Positions 26,267 through 34,605 of a stretch of 64,000 nucleotides of DNA are shown one piece after another. The stretch covers positions 6,572,001 to 6,636,000 of the forward strand of contig NZ_CP160453.1 of assembly GCF_040744945.1 (NCBI RefSeq), read 5' to 3'. Numbering within the stretch: position 1 is the first letter of the stretch; every line of letters begins with the position of its first letter. A program made the translations under genes and the position numbers. The notes beneath the pieces are model-generated. The model was not told the origin of the DNA, searched no databases, and saw nothing but the letters and a program-made list of their open reading frames with translations. Source of the DNA: Saccharothrix sp. HUAS TT1 (GTDB taxonomy: Bacteria > Actinomycetota > Actinomycetes > Mycobacteriales > Pseudonocardiaceae).

Positions 26267-27595
26267 TCAGACCAACTCGTCCCGCGAGGCGTCCCGCGCG
26301 CAGCGGAAGCCGGCGAAGATCTGCCGCCGGATCGGGTAGTCCCAGTTCCGGAAGGTCGAGCGCACCGCCGCCTGGTCGCTGCCGAACGACCCGCCGCGCA
26401 GCACCTTGTAGTCCGGGCCGAAGAAGACCTGCGAGTACTCCGCGTACGGGAACACCTCGAACCCGGTGTAGCCGCGGAAGTCCGAGCTGGTCCACTCCCA
26501 CACGTCGCCGATGAGCTGGTGCACGCCCAGCGCGGACGCGCCCGCCGGGTACGCGCCGACCGGCGCGGGCTCCAGGTGCCGCTGGTCGAGGTTCGCGTGC
26601 GCCTCGGTCGGATCCTCGTCGCCCCACGGGTAGCGGCGGGACCGGCCGGTCGCCGGGTCGAACCGGGCCGCCTTCTCCCACTCCACCTCGGTGGGCAGCC
26701 GCTTGCCCGCCCACCTCGCGTACGCCTCGGCCTCGTGGTGGCAGACGTGCACCACCGGCTGGTCCGGGTCGATCGGCCGCGTGCGGCCGAACGCGGTGCG
26801 GTGCCACTGGTCGCCGACGCGCTCCCAGAACCGGGGCGCGACCAGCGACGCCTTCCGCACGTGCGCCCACCCGGCCTCGCTCCACCACCGCGGGTCGCGG
26901 TAGCCGCCGTCGGCGATGAACGCCTCGTACGCGCCGTTGGTGACCGGGGTGGTGTCGATGAAGAACGGGTCGGTGACGACCTGGTGCGCGGGCCGCTCGT
27001 TGTCCAGCGCCCACGCCTCGGTCGACGTGCCCATGGTGAACGGCCCGCCGGGCACCAGCACCTCGGCCGGCCCCACCGGACCGCCGCGCGGTGGCGGCGG
27101 CGCGTCCAGCACCGGTTCGCCGACGCGCAGCTGGTGGGTGGCCAGCATGGTCTCGTCGTGCTGCTGCTCGTGCTGCACGATCATGCCGAACGCGAACCCG
27201 CCGTCGATCAGCCGGTGGCCCTCCAGCGGGGTGCGCTCCAGCACGTCGAACACCTTGTTCCGCACCTCGCCGACGTACCGCCTGGCCTCGGCGGGCCCGA
27301 GCAGCGGCAGTTCCGGCCGGACCGACCGGGCGTGCTTGAACGCGTCGTACAGCTCGTCGATGTCCGCGCGGACCGGCTCGCGGCCGCCCACGTCGCGGAC
27401 CAGCCACAGCTCTTCCTGGTTGCCGATGTGCGCGAAGTCCCACACCAGCGGCGACATCAGCTTGGAGTGCTGGCGGACGAGGTCGTGGTCGTCCACCGCG
27501 TCGGTGAGCAGCCTGCTGCGGTCGCGGGCCCTGGTGAGCTGGGCGGCGATCCGGTCGCGAACGCGGTCGATGTGGGACTGGTCGGTGCTGGTCAT
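26267..27595 (-). CDS. egtB: Hercynine oxygenase (sulfoxide synthase)
   Basis: Encodes 442 residues: an N-terminal DinB-like iron-binding domain and a C-terminal formylglycine-generating-enzyme-like domain. The iron histidines are in VWDFAHIGNQEELWL and MIVQHEQQHDETML (H-x3-H-x-E). The C-terminal domain shows VPGGPFTMGTSTEAWALDNE, LPTEVEWEKAARF and GDVWEWTSSDFRGY. It joins hercynine to gamma-Glu-Cys with O2. Overlaps egtA by 4 bp and is followed by egtC after 1 bp. Confidence 0.96.
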   Translation of the reverse strand: MTSTDQSHIDRVRDRIAAQLTRARDRSRLLTDAVDDHDLVRQHSKLMSPLVWDFAHIGNQEELWLVRDVGGREPVRADIDELYDAFKHARSVRPELPLLGPAEARRYVGEVRNKVFDVLERTPLEGHRLIDGGFAFGMIVQHEQQHDETMLATHQLRVGEPVLDAPPPPRGGPVGPAEVLVPGGPFTMGTSTEAWALDNERPAHQVVTDPFFIDTTPVTNGAYEAFIADGGYRDPRWWSEAGWAHVRKASLVAPRFWERVGDQWHRTAFGRTRPIDPDQPVVHVCHHEAEAYARWAGKRLPTEVEWEKAARFDPATGRSRRYPWGDEDPTEAHANLDQRHLEPAPVGAYPAGASALGVHQLIGDVWEWTSSDFRGYTGFEVFPYAEYSQVFFGPDYKVLRGGSFGSDQAAVRSTFRNWDYPIRRQIFAGFRCARDASRDELV

Positions 27596-28830
27596 GAACG
27601 GCCCCCTCCGGTCTTCTCAGCGAGCGTGCGGTGCAGTTCTTCGGCGATGGCGTCGGTCTGGTCGACCGACAGGTCGGTGTTCGACAGCGAGGCGCAGCCG
27701 AGGTCGACCACGTCGCGGGCCGCGCGGGCCAGCACGGGGTCGTCCAGGCCGTAGCGCGCCGCGGCGAGCCAGCGGTTCGCCGCGCCCTCGGTGGCCGCGA
27801 GCACCCCGTCCACCGCCTCCGACGTGCCGAACAGCGCGGCCATCAGCACCACCGGCGGCAGCCACCGGCCGTGCGGCGGCGTGTCGAGGTAGCGCACCTC
27901 CAGGTACCCGCGCGGCCGGACCGGCGGGAACTGGAGGGTGAGGTGGTAGTCCAGGTCGTCCGCCGTCGCCGGCTGGTCGAGGGCGCCCCCGATCCAGTCG
28001 GAGAACGTCAGCGGGCGCGGCGGCACCCAGTCCGGCCCCGGTCGGCGCACCGCGATGACCGGCGCGTCGAGCACCCTCTTGGCCCAGGCGTCGGCCGGGC
28101 GCTCGCACACCGCCGCCGGTCGGGTGCGCACCGGGTCGGTGCCGTAGAGGGCGCGCATCCTGGCGCTGGCCCAGTCGGTGCGGCGGCCGTTGACGCCCGG
28201 CGAGTTGGCGAACAGGGCGGTGAGGACCGGACCGAGGGCGTGCACCGCGGCCCAGCGCCTGGGCAGGTCGTCGGCCAGGCCGAAGTCCAGGCAGACCTGC
28301 AGGCCCGCGGTGCTGCACATCATCGTGATGCCCTCGGGCCCGAGGGGGGCGAAGGCGTGTTCCATGGCCGCGTAGCGAGGGACCTGGAGCATCCGGCGCG
28401 GCGGGCGGAACGGGTCCGCGCCGTGCTGACCGAGCCGGAGGCCGGCCGGTTCGAGCAGGTGCTGGAGGTGGTCGATGTCCGCCGCGACGGTCTTGAGCAG
28501 TTCTGTCAAGGATTCACGTGGCGGGGTGGAGATCTCGACCTGTCCGCCCGGTTCCACGGTCAGCGGGGTGCCGGAGGGCAGCGGCCGCTGAGGGCTGTCG
28601 GGCACGAGGGTCGGTGGCGCGTGCTTGCCGAGCGCGGTCGCGAGGGTTCTCGCGTCGAGCGGTCGGGTGGGGTCTTCGACGTGGTGGACGGTCCATTCCA
28701 GTTCGACTCCGAGCAGCCTCGGAGGTCCGTGCTTGAAGCAGACCGACGCCACGTAGGCCTCGGCCTCGGCTCTGTCCCGGAAAACCGCCGGGGCGGGCCC
28801 CGGAGCCGGGGCACTACGAACAGCTGTCAC
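27592..28830 (-). CDS. egtA: Glutamate-cysteine ligase of ergothioneine pathway
   Basis: Encodes 412 residues of the GCS2/EgtA family that make gamma-Glu-Cys. Typical parts are RLLGVELEWTVHHVEDPTRP, GGQVEISTPP, MMCSTAGLQVCLDFG and GYLEVRYLDTPP. GTG 28830 is chosen: GGGGAG stands 8 nt upstream, while GTG 28839 is embedded in that ribosome-binding site. A -10-like TAGCGT (plus 28867-28872) lies upstream. It opens egtABCD. No egtE (PLP C-S lyase) is present; in many actinomycetes it lies elsewhere. Confidence 0.93.
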   Translation of the reverse strand: MTAVRSAPAPGPAPAVFRDRAEAEAYVASVCFKHGPPRLLGVELEWTVHHVEDPTRPLDARTLATALGKHAPPTLVPDSPQRPLPSGTPLTVEPGGQVEISTPPRESLTELLKTVAADIDHLQHLLEPAGLRLGQHGADPFRPPRRMLQVPRYAAMEHAFAPLGPEGITMMCSTAGLQVCLDFGLADDLPRRWAAVHALGPVLTALFANSPGVNGRRTDWASARMRALYGTDPVRTRPAAVCERPADAWAKRVLDAPVIAVRRPGPDWVPPRPLTFSDWIGGALDQPATADDLDYHLTLQFPPVRPRGYLEVRYLDTPPHGRWLPPVVLMAALFGTSEAVDGVLAATEGAANRWLAAARYGLDDPVLARAARDVVDLGCASLSNTDLSVDQTDAIAEELHRTLAEKTGGGRS

Positions 28831-29094
28831 TTGGCGCACTCCCCGTGATCATTCGGCGTCCGTTCGACGCTACACGGGGGTACCGACACTCGCAGCCACT
28901 CGAAACCCTTACGGATCAACGACATGCCGGTGACCGGTGGCGGTCCGCGCGGCCGGTCGGGTGGCGCCGGTCGACGGTCCGGCCGTCGGTCGGCTGCTCC
29001 GAACGGACGACCTGCCGTGTCCGGGTGGAGCACCCCACCGCCCCCGGTGAACAGCCCGTGGCCGCCGGGTGACGACCTCGTCGCGACCGGCCGC

Positions 29095-30522
29095 TCAGCG
29101 CCGCGGGTACCGGACGTCGACGTGCAGGACGCGGTCGTTGCCGACCACCTCGTCCAGGTCGGCGGTCGTCGTCAGCCAGATGTCGCCCGCGTGGTCGAGC
29201 GCGACCGTGCGCAGCCGGCCGTAGGCGCCCTGGAAGTAGACCCACGGGTCGACCAGGTCGCCGGCGTGGTCGATGCGCATCCGGTGGACCCGCTGCCCGA
29301 CCGTGGTCGCCACGAACACGTGGTCGTTGATGATGACCAGGCCGCTGGGCCCGCCGGACGTCGTCGCCCACGTCCTCTTCGGCGGCACGCTGTCCTCGCA
29401 GTAGCCCTGAGTGCCCTCGCAGCCGGGCCAGCCGTAGTTGCCGCCGCGCTCGATGAGGTTGATCTCGTCCAGCGAGTTGTTGCCGAACTCCGTCGCCCAG
29501 AGCCTGCCCCGGGAGTCGAACGCCATCCCCTGGACGTTGCGGTGCCCGTAGCTCCAGATCGCCTTGCCGGGGAACGGGTTGTCCGGCGGGACCGAGCCGT
29601 CCGGGTGGATGCGCAGGATCTTGCCCGCGTTGGTGTCCAGGTTCTGCCCGTAGCTGCCGTTCTGCGCGTCGCCGGTGGAGACGAACAGGTACCGGCCGTC
29701 CGGGCTGAACCGCAGCCCGCCGCCGTTGTGGTAGCGGTTCCTGGGCACGCCCACGAAGATCGGGGTCCAGTCGGACAGGGAGTCGTCGACCAGCGTGACC
29801 CGCACGACCTGGTTGCCGCCCGCCGCCGTGTGGTAGACGAACAGGTGCCGGTCGACGGCGAACCGCGGTGACACCGCGAGGCCGAGGACACCGCCCTCGC
29901 CGCCGGTCGACTCCGCCCCCGGCACCCGCCCGAGGTCGGTCCGCGCACCGCCCGGGGTCAACCGGTACAGCGCGAACGTCTCCCGCTCGGACACCACCGC
30001 CGTGCCGTCGGGCAGGAACGCCACGCCCCACGGCACGTCCGTGCCGTCGCGCAACGTCGTCACCCGGCCGAGGACCGGCACCCCCGGCGCCGCGGCGGAG
30101 GCCGCCGGCGACGGGTCGGCGGACGCGGTCGGGGGCGCGATCGGGGGCGCGGCGTCGGTGCGCATGACGACGTTCTCGCCGGCCTGCGAGACGTTGGACG
30201 CGGCGTCGCGCGCGAGCACCGTCCAGTCGTACCTGGTGCCGGGCGCGAGGCCGGTGACGGTGGCGGCCAGGTCCGCGCCGGGCACGGACGCCATGAGCTG
30301 CCCGTGCTGGTAGATGTCGTACCCGACCACCCCGACGTCGTCCTCGGCCGCCGACCACGCCAGGGACGCGCTGGTCGCCGACTTTCCGGTGACCCGCAGG
30401 TCGGTCGGCGAGGTCGGCGGCGCGGTGTCCGCGCCGTGCCCGAGCGCCGAGGCGGGCACGACGAGCAGCGACAGCACCGTCGCGGTGGCGACCGCGAGCC
30501 GTCGGCGTGCGTCGCGCGCCAT
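29095..30522 (-). CDS. Secreted PQQ-type sugar dehydrogenase-like beta-propeller with fibronectin III domain
   Basis: Encodes 475 residues: signal peptide (LLVVPASALGHGAD), a fibronectin type III domain (PTSPTDLRVTGKSATSASLA, then YDWTVLARDAASNVS), a Pro/Ala/Ser linker and a glucose/sorbosone dehydrogenase-like six-bladed propeller. Propeller marks are DVPWGVAFLPDGTAVVSER, GGVLGLAVSPRF, RYHNGGGLRFSPDGRYL, YGHRNVQGMAFDSRG and RGGNYGWPGCEG. PQQ use is a family trait; whether this member has lost it cannot be told. ATG 30522 overlaps the stop of the DUF5753 gene (ATGA), so the two are co-transcribed. Confidence 0.88.
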   Translation of the reverse strand: MARDARRRLAVATATVLSLLVVPASALGHGADTAPPTSPTDLRVTGKSATSASLAWSAAEDDVGVVGYDIYQHGQLMASVPGADLAATVTGLAPGTRYDWTVLARDAASNVSQAGENVVMRTDAAPPIAPPTASADPSPAASAAAPGVPVLGRVTTLRDGTDVPWGVAFLPDGTAVVSERETFALYRLTPGGARTDLGRVPGAESTGGEGGVLGLAVSPRFAVDRHLFVYHTAAGGNQVVRVTLVDDSLSDWTPIFVGVPRNRYHNGGGLRFSPDGRYLFVSTGDAQNGSYGQNLDTNAGKILRIHPDGSVPPDNPFPGKAIWSYGHRNVQGMAFDSRGRLWATEFGNNSLDEINLIERGGNYGWPGCEGTQGYCEDSVPPKRTWATTSGGPSGLVIINDHVFVATTVGQRVHRMRIDHAGDLVDPWVYFQGAYGRLRTVALDHAGDIWLTTTADLDEVVGNDRVLHVDVRYPRR

Positions 30523-31058
30523 CACCGGCTCCGGTGGGACGCGGCCCAGCGGCGGAACTCGGCGCGCGAGGACGGCACGTCCAGCGCGATCCGGTCCAGC
30601 AGCTCCACCCGGCGGCGGCCGGCGGGCAGCGCGAACGACGAGCGCAGCGCGCCGACGTGGCCGGCCGAGAACGGCACCAGCCGGACCGGCGCCCCCTCGG
30701 GGTCGGCGAGCGCGTCCAGCTGGTCGGCCATCACCGCCCCGTCGCCGACCCGCGCGTGCAGCGCGGCCTCGTGCAGGAAGAACCGCGCGGCCTCGATGCC
30801 GTCGTGCGCGCCGTCGACGCCGAGCGCGAGGGCGTACGCGGGCGTGCGCAGCGGCTCCGGGACGCACAGCGTCTCGAAGACCACCACGTCGCACCCGGCC
30901 GGGTCGTCGGCGGTCTCACCGGGACGGCGGCCGACGAGCCTGATCAGGTCGATCAGGTCCGGCCCGCCCCGATCGCGGTCCACCGTGGACGGTCCACTCG
31001 ACCAGCCCCACCCCGGCACCAGCCTCAGCGGCGGCCGGGTGTCCTCACCTGCGGTCAC
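30522..31058 (-). CDS. DUF5753 domain protein lacking the usual N-terminal HTH
   Basis: Encodes 178 residues. VVVFETLCVPEPLRTPAYALAL, then FFLHEAALHARVGDGAVMADQL and VRLVPFSAGHVGALRSSFAL, match the DUF5753 (Scr1-type) domain that normally follows an XRE helix-turn-helix in a protein of about 280 residues. Here the N-terminus begins after where that HTH would sit. GTG 31058 is preceded by TACGGT 8 nt upstream and no ribosome-binding site, suggesting a leaderless mRNA, so the short form may be natural. It is co-transcribed with the propeller protein, an unexplained pairing. Confidence 0.75.
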   Translation of the reverse strand: MTAGEDTRPPLRLVPGWGWSSGPSTVDRDRGGPDLIDLIRLVGRRPGETADDPAGCDVVVFETLCVPEPLRTPAYALALGVDGAHDGIEAARFFLHEAALHARVGDGAVMADQLDALADPEGAPVRLVPFSAGHVGALRSSFALPAGRRRVELLDRIALDVPSSRAEFRRWAASHRSR

Positions 31059-31066
31059 GGAGCGCC

Positions 31067-31072
31067 ACCGTA
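31067..31072 (-). promoter_or_regulatory. -10 box TACGGT of the DUF5753 gene
   Basis: On the minus strand TACGGT ends 8 nt before GTG 31058, the pattern of a leaderless promoter. Confidence 0.4.
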
Positions 31073-31184
31073 GTGACGATGACCAGCGGTTTCGAGTCCG
31101 GATCAGGAAAGACACCCTAAAGTGGACAGGGCAAGCCGTACGTACTGATTGGATTTCCCCAGGCGGCCCTGACAACATCGACAG

Positions 31185-31778
31185 GTGCCCAGGGTGAGCC
31201 AGGACCACCTCGATGCCCGTCGCCGTCAGATCCTCGACGGCGCGCGCTCGTGCTTCGCGCGCTTCGGCTACGAAGGCGCGACCGTGCGCCGCCTGGAAGA
31301 GGCTACCGGCCTGTCCAGGGGCGCGATCTTCCACCACTTCCGGGACAAGGAGTCGCTGTTCCTCGCGCTCGCCGAGGACGACGCGCTGCGGATGGCCGAG
31401 GTCGTCGCCCAACAGGGCCTGGTGCAGGTGATGCGCGACCTGCTGCACCCGCCCGACCCGAACGACGTGGAGCACCCGGCGGACTGGCTCGGCACCAGGC
31501 TGGAGGTGTCGCGCCGGCTGCGCACCGACCCGGAGTTCCGGGCCCGGTGGGCGGAGCGGTCGCGGCAGCTCACCGACGCGACCCGGCAGCGGTTGGAGCG
31601 CCAGCGCGAGGCCGGGAAGCTGCGGGACGACGTCGACGTGGACGTGCTGACGTCGTTCCTGGAACTGGTCCTGGAGGGCCTGGTGTCGCACCTGGCCATG
31701 GGCCTGCCCGCGGACGACCTCGAACCCGTGCTCGACCTGGTCGAGGAGAGCGTGCGGCGGCACCGCCGAACGGGCTGA
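31185..31778 (+). CDS. TetR family regulator, AcnR-like
   Basis: Encodes 197 residues. The N-terminal helix-turn-helix is ILDGARSCFARFGYEGATVR, continuing RLEEATGLSRGAIFHHFRDK. From memory this block, and the following MAEVVAQQGLVQVMRDLL, are very close to AcnR, the TetR repressor of aconitase in Corynebacterium and relatives. AcnR genes usually sit behind the aconitase gene; here none is visible. Instead the gene is translationally coupled (TGATG) to an MFS transporter. In-frame GTG 31194 is another possible start. Confidence 0.85.
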   Translation: MPRVSQDHLDARRRQILDGARSCFARFGYEGATVRRLEEATGLSRGAIFHHFRDKESLFLALAEDDALRMAEVVAQQGLVQVMRDLLHPPDPNDVEHPADWLGTRLEVSRRLRTDPEFRARWAERSRQLTDATRQRLERQREAGKLRDDVDVDVLTSFLELVLEGLVSHLAMGLPADDLEPVLDLVEESVRRHRRTG

Positions 31779-32932
31779 TGGTCCGGTACCTGTGGGCCGC
31801 CGGCCTCGCCCGGCTGGCCGACGAGATGGTCGTCGTGGCCGTCGTGGTGCTGGCCCTGGCGCGCAGCGATTCGTCCGTGCTGTCCGGCGTGGTGATCGCG
31901 GCGTACACGGTGCCGTCGATCGTGTCCGGTCCGCTGCTCGGCGCGTGGCTCGACCGCGCCCGGCGGCCGGTGGCGGCGTTGGCGGCCAACCAGTTCGCGC
32001 TGTCGGCGATGGCGGTGGCGATGGTGTTCGTGCCCGCGCCCTGGCTGGTGCCGGTCGCCTTCGTCGCGGGGATCACGCTGCCGCTGACCAGCGGCGGGTT
32101 CACCAGCCTGGTGCCGCGGCTGGCGACCGACCTGCCGCGGGCCACGTCGCAGGACGCGCTGGTGTTCAACGCGGCGGCCATCGGCGGGCCGGCGCTGGCG
32201 GGCGTGCTGGGCGCGGTGGCGTCGCCCGCCGTCGCGGTGGCGGCGGTGGCCGTGCTGTCGTTGGCGGGCGGGTTGTGCACCACGGCGCTGCGCGTGCCGC
32301 CGCACCCTCCCGCCGAGCACCCGTCCTTGGGCGCGGCGATGAAGCGGGGTCTGCGCCACCTGGCCACCACGGCGCCGTTGCGCGGCGCGACCATCGCGTC
32401 CGCGGTCGGGTACGGGTCGATCGGCATGCTCACCACGGCGCTGCCGCTGCACCTGACCGCGCTCGGCGTGGACCGGGACCGGACCGGGCTGGTGTGGGCG
32501 GCGATCGAGGTCGGCTGCGTGGTGAGCGTCCTCGCGGTGCGCAGACACCTGCCGCGGTGGCGCCCCGAGCGCGTGGTGTTCGTCGCGGTGGCGCTCTACG
32601 GGGTGACGCTCGCCCTGTGGCCGCTCACCTCGCACTTCCCGGTGCTGCTCGGGTTGGCCCTGGTGAGCGGGATCGCGCAGGGGCCGACCCTGACCGCGAC
32701 GATGACCGCGCGGCAGCGGTACACGCCGGGTCCGCTGCTCGGGCAGGTCTCCACCACGGGCGCGAGCCTGAAGCTCGGCGCGTTCGCGCTCGGCGCGGCC
32801 GGCGGTGGCGCGCTGCTGACCGCGTGGTCGCCCGCGGCGGTGATCCTGTCGGTGGCGGTCGGCCAACTGGCGGGGTCGTCACTCGGAGCAGCCACCTCAA
32901 GGGCGAAGCGCGCGGTCGACGCGACCCCATAG
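31778..32932 (+). CDS. Major facilitator superfamily transporter
   Basis: Encodes 384 residues with about twelve hydrophobic helices. It begins MVRYLWAAGLARLADEMVVV, and the helix 2-3 loop reads LLGAWLDRARRP, the MFS-typical G-x-L-x-D-R. Conserved segments include GITLPLTSGGFTSLVPRL and SGIAQGPTLTATMTARQR. It resembles drug or small-molecule exporters. ATG overlaps the TetR stop, so it is probably controlled by, and co-expressed with, that regulator. Its stop codon is also the first three bases of the next gene's -10 box. Confidence 0.85.
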   Translation: MVRYLWAAGLARLADEMVVVAVVVLALARSDSSVLSGVVIAAYTVPSIVSGPLLGAWLDRARRPVAALAANQFALSAMAVAMVFVPAPWLVPVAFVAGITLPLTSGGFTSLVPRLATDLPRATSQDALVFNAAAIGGPALAGVLGAVASPAVAVAAVAVLSLAGGLCTTALRVPPHPPAEHPSLGAAMKRGLRHLATTAPLRGATIASAVGYGSIGMLTTALPLHLTALGVDRDRTGLVWAAIEVGCVVSVLAVRRHLPRWRPERVVFVAVALYGVTLALWPLTSHFPVLLGLALVSGIAQGPTLTATMTARQRYTPGPLLGQVSTTGASLKLGAFALGAAGGGALLTAWSPAAVILSVAVGQLAGSSLGAATSRAKRAVDATP

Positions 32933-32935
32933 GAT
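32930..32935 (+). promoter_or_regulatory. -10 box TAGGAT overlapping the MFS stop codon
   Basis: TAGGAT ends 7 nt before ATG 32943 and contains the TAG stop of the MFS gene. No ribosome-binding site precedes that ATG, so a leaderless transcript is likely. Confidence 0.45.
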
Positions 32936-32942
32936 CGCCGGC

Positions 32943-33407
32943 ATGGCTGACCCGCGACCTGCCCACGTGCACCGGGTGCGGGTGCGCCCGGTCGACTGCG
33001 ACCGCCAGGGGATCGTGCACGCCTCGCGCTACCCGGTCTTCTTCGAGGCCGCGATGGTGGAGACGCTGCGGTCGCTGCTGGGTTCGTACCGGGAGCTGGA
33101 GAAGCACGGCATCGACTTCGTGATGGCGGAGACGTCCATCCGGTACCTCAACCCGGCCCGGTTCGACGACCTGCTGCGGATCGCGGTGCGGGTGCGCACG
33201 CTCGGCACCACCACGTTGACCATGGGCTTCGACGCGGACGTCGACGGCACGGCGGTCGCCACCGGCTGGAACCGCTACGTCTCCTTCGGCACGCCGGAGC
33301 TGCGCAGCACCCCGATCCCGGCGGACTTCCGCAGGGTCCTGGAACGCCGACCGACGACCACCAGGCCCGCGCCCAGGAACGGGGCCGAACGCGTGACCCG
33401 CACCTGA
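32943..33407 (+). CDS. 4-hydroxybenzoyl-CoA thioesterase-like acyl-CoA thioesterase
   Basis: Encodes 154 residues of hot-dog fold. The N-terminal VRPVDCDRQGIVHASRYPVF holds the active-site Asp (D-x-x-G-x-V-x-x-x-x-Y), followed by ETLRSLLGSYRELEKHGIDF and the beta sheet ending in NRYVSFG. It should hydrolyse an acyl-CoA. The C-terminal tail (RRPTTTRPAPRNG) is poorly ordered. It follows the MFS gene by 10 bp but appears to have its own -10 box. Confidence 0.85.
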   Translation: MADPRPAHVHRVRVRPVDCDRQGIVHASRYPVFFEAAMVETLRSLLGSYRELEKHGIDFVMAETSIRYLNPARFDDLLRIAVRVRTLGTTTLTMGFDADVDGTAVATGWNRYVSFGTPELRSTPIPADFRRVLERRPTTTRPAPRNGAERVTRT

Positions 33408-33446
33408 ACCGGGACCCAGCCCCTCGCCACCGAGAGCCTGCGCCCT

Positions 33447-34511
33447 CTAGGTCCGCACCCTCGTCCCGACGCCGACGGCGTGCCCCGCGCCCACCCCCTC
33501 GGCTCGCGCCACCACCCGGCCGCCCTCCACCCGGATCGCGGTCTCCGTCTCGTCGCTCACCGAGGGCACCCCGGCCGCCCGCGCCAACGCCCCGGTCTCG
33601 TCGCACACGACCCGCACCCCGGGCCACGCGCCGACCGGGAAAGCCTGCCGCAGGCACGTGCACACCTGCGCCAGCACCAGCCGCGCCAGCGGCGCCAGCT
33701 CCTCCGGCGTGCCGGTGACCATCGCGACGGTCACCCGAGCGCCGGTCCGCACCGCCTCCTCGGCGGCGGCCAGCCGGTTCAGCCCCAGCACGACCACCAC
33801 GCCGTCCTCGACCGGCGTCACCTCCTCGCCGCGCACGAGGTCCAGCGCGGCCGGCGGGGTCCACGGCCGGTCCTCGCCCGAGACCACCGCGCCGGGTGGC
33901 GCGGCCCACCAGTCGTTCAGCTCCAGGCCCGCGAGCCGTTCGCACGCCGTGACCACGTCGAACGGCTCCAGGAAGCCCGGCGCGGCGGCGGCCAGCCCGC
34001 TCGCGCCGTGCAGGGTGGCGAGCACGACCTCGGCGGTGCGGACCAGCCGCGCCGGCGGTCCGCCGGGCGACGGCGGGCCGGTCGGCGCCACCGGGGCGAC
34101 GGCTTCCAGCGCGAGGCTGAGCAGCAGGGCGTCGAGCTTCAGCAGCTGGGTGAACGGGCGGCGCGTCCCCTCCTCCGCCGCCACCTCGGCCGCGAGGTCC
34201 CGTGAGAGCGGGTCGAGGCTGAGCGAGGTGACCCACGCCCTGGCCAGCGCGCCGAGGGCCTGGCGGCGGTCCGCGCCGCGGTGCGGGTCGGCCGGCGCGG
34301 TCGCGCGCTCCGCCAGGTCGGCCAGCACCGCGAAGTAGAGCGCGCGCTTGCCGGGGAAGTTCGAGTAGACCGCGCCCCGGGTCAGCTCGGCGCGCTGGGC
34401 GATCGAGTCGACCTTGGCCTCCCGGAACCCGCGTTCGACGAATTCGGCGCGGGCGGCGTCCAGCACCCTCAGCCGGTTGCGCTCCTGCGTCTCCGCCCTG
34501 CTCAGCCGCAC
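33447..34511 (-). CDS. TetR regulator with a long C-terminal, possibly thioredoxin-like, domain
   Basis: Encodes 354 residues, far longer than the usual ~200. Residues 1-60 are the TetR helix-turn-helix (RVLDAARAEFVERGFREAKV; LTRGAVYSNFPGKRALYFAV) and the ligand domain runs to about 200. A further 130 residues (VVVVLGLNRLAAAEEAVRTG, VRVVCDETGALARAAGVP, AIRVEGGRVVARAEGVG) have the strand order of a thioredoxin/peroxiredoxin fold. I see no redox C-x-x-C, so it may be a ligand- or protein-binding relic. GTG 34511 has AGGGAG 7 nt upstream and is preferred over GTG 34517. It is divergent from a P450 with a clear operator between them. Confidence 0.8.
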   Translation of the reverse strand: MRLSRAETQERNRLRVLDAARAEFVERGFREAKVDSIAQRAELTRGAVYSNFPGKRALYFAVLADLAERATAPADPHRGADRRQALGALARAWVTSLSLDPLSRDLAAEVAAEEGTRRPFTQLLKLDALLLSLALEAVAPVAPTGPPSPGGPPARLVRTAEVVLATLHGASGLAAAAPGFLEPFDVVTACERLAGLELNDWWAAPPGAVVSGEDRPWTPPAALDLVRGEEVTPVEDGVVVVLGLNRLAAAEEAVRTGARVTVAMVTGTPEELAPLARLVLAQVCTCLRQAFPVGAWPGVRVVCDETGALARAAGVPSVSDETETAIRVEGGRVVARAEGVGAGHAVGVGTRVRT

Positions 34512-34562
34512 GGTCACGCTCCCTGTTTGCCGATCACCGCACGAACAGGATACCGTCACCAT

Positions 34563-34596
34563 TCAGATGATAAGAACATCTGATGTGAACATCTGG
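34563..34596. promoter_or_regulatory. Inverted repeat operator between tetR and the P450 gene
   Basis: TCAGATG (34563-34569), a 7-nt spacer and CATCTGA (34577-34583) form a perfect 7-bp inverted repeat. A third half-site CATCTGG stands at 34590-34596, 13 bp after the second. It lies in an AT-rich patch between the two divergent starts, the place and size expected for a TetR binding site controlling both genes. Confidence 0.7.
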
Positions 34597-34605
34597 AGGC
34601 TCGCG

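Noticed and set aside
26264..27754. 496-codon plus-strand frame opposite egtB
   Set aside because: Shadow; egtB motifs are unambiguous on the minus strand.
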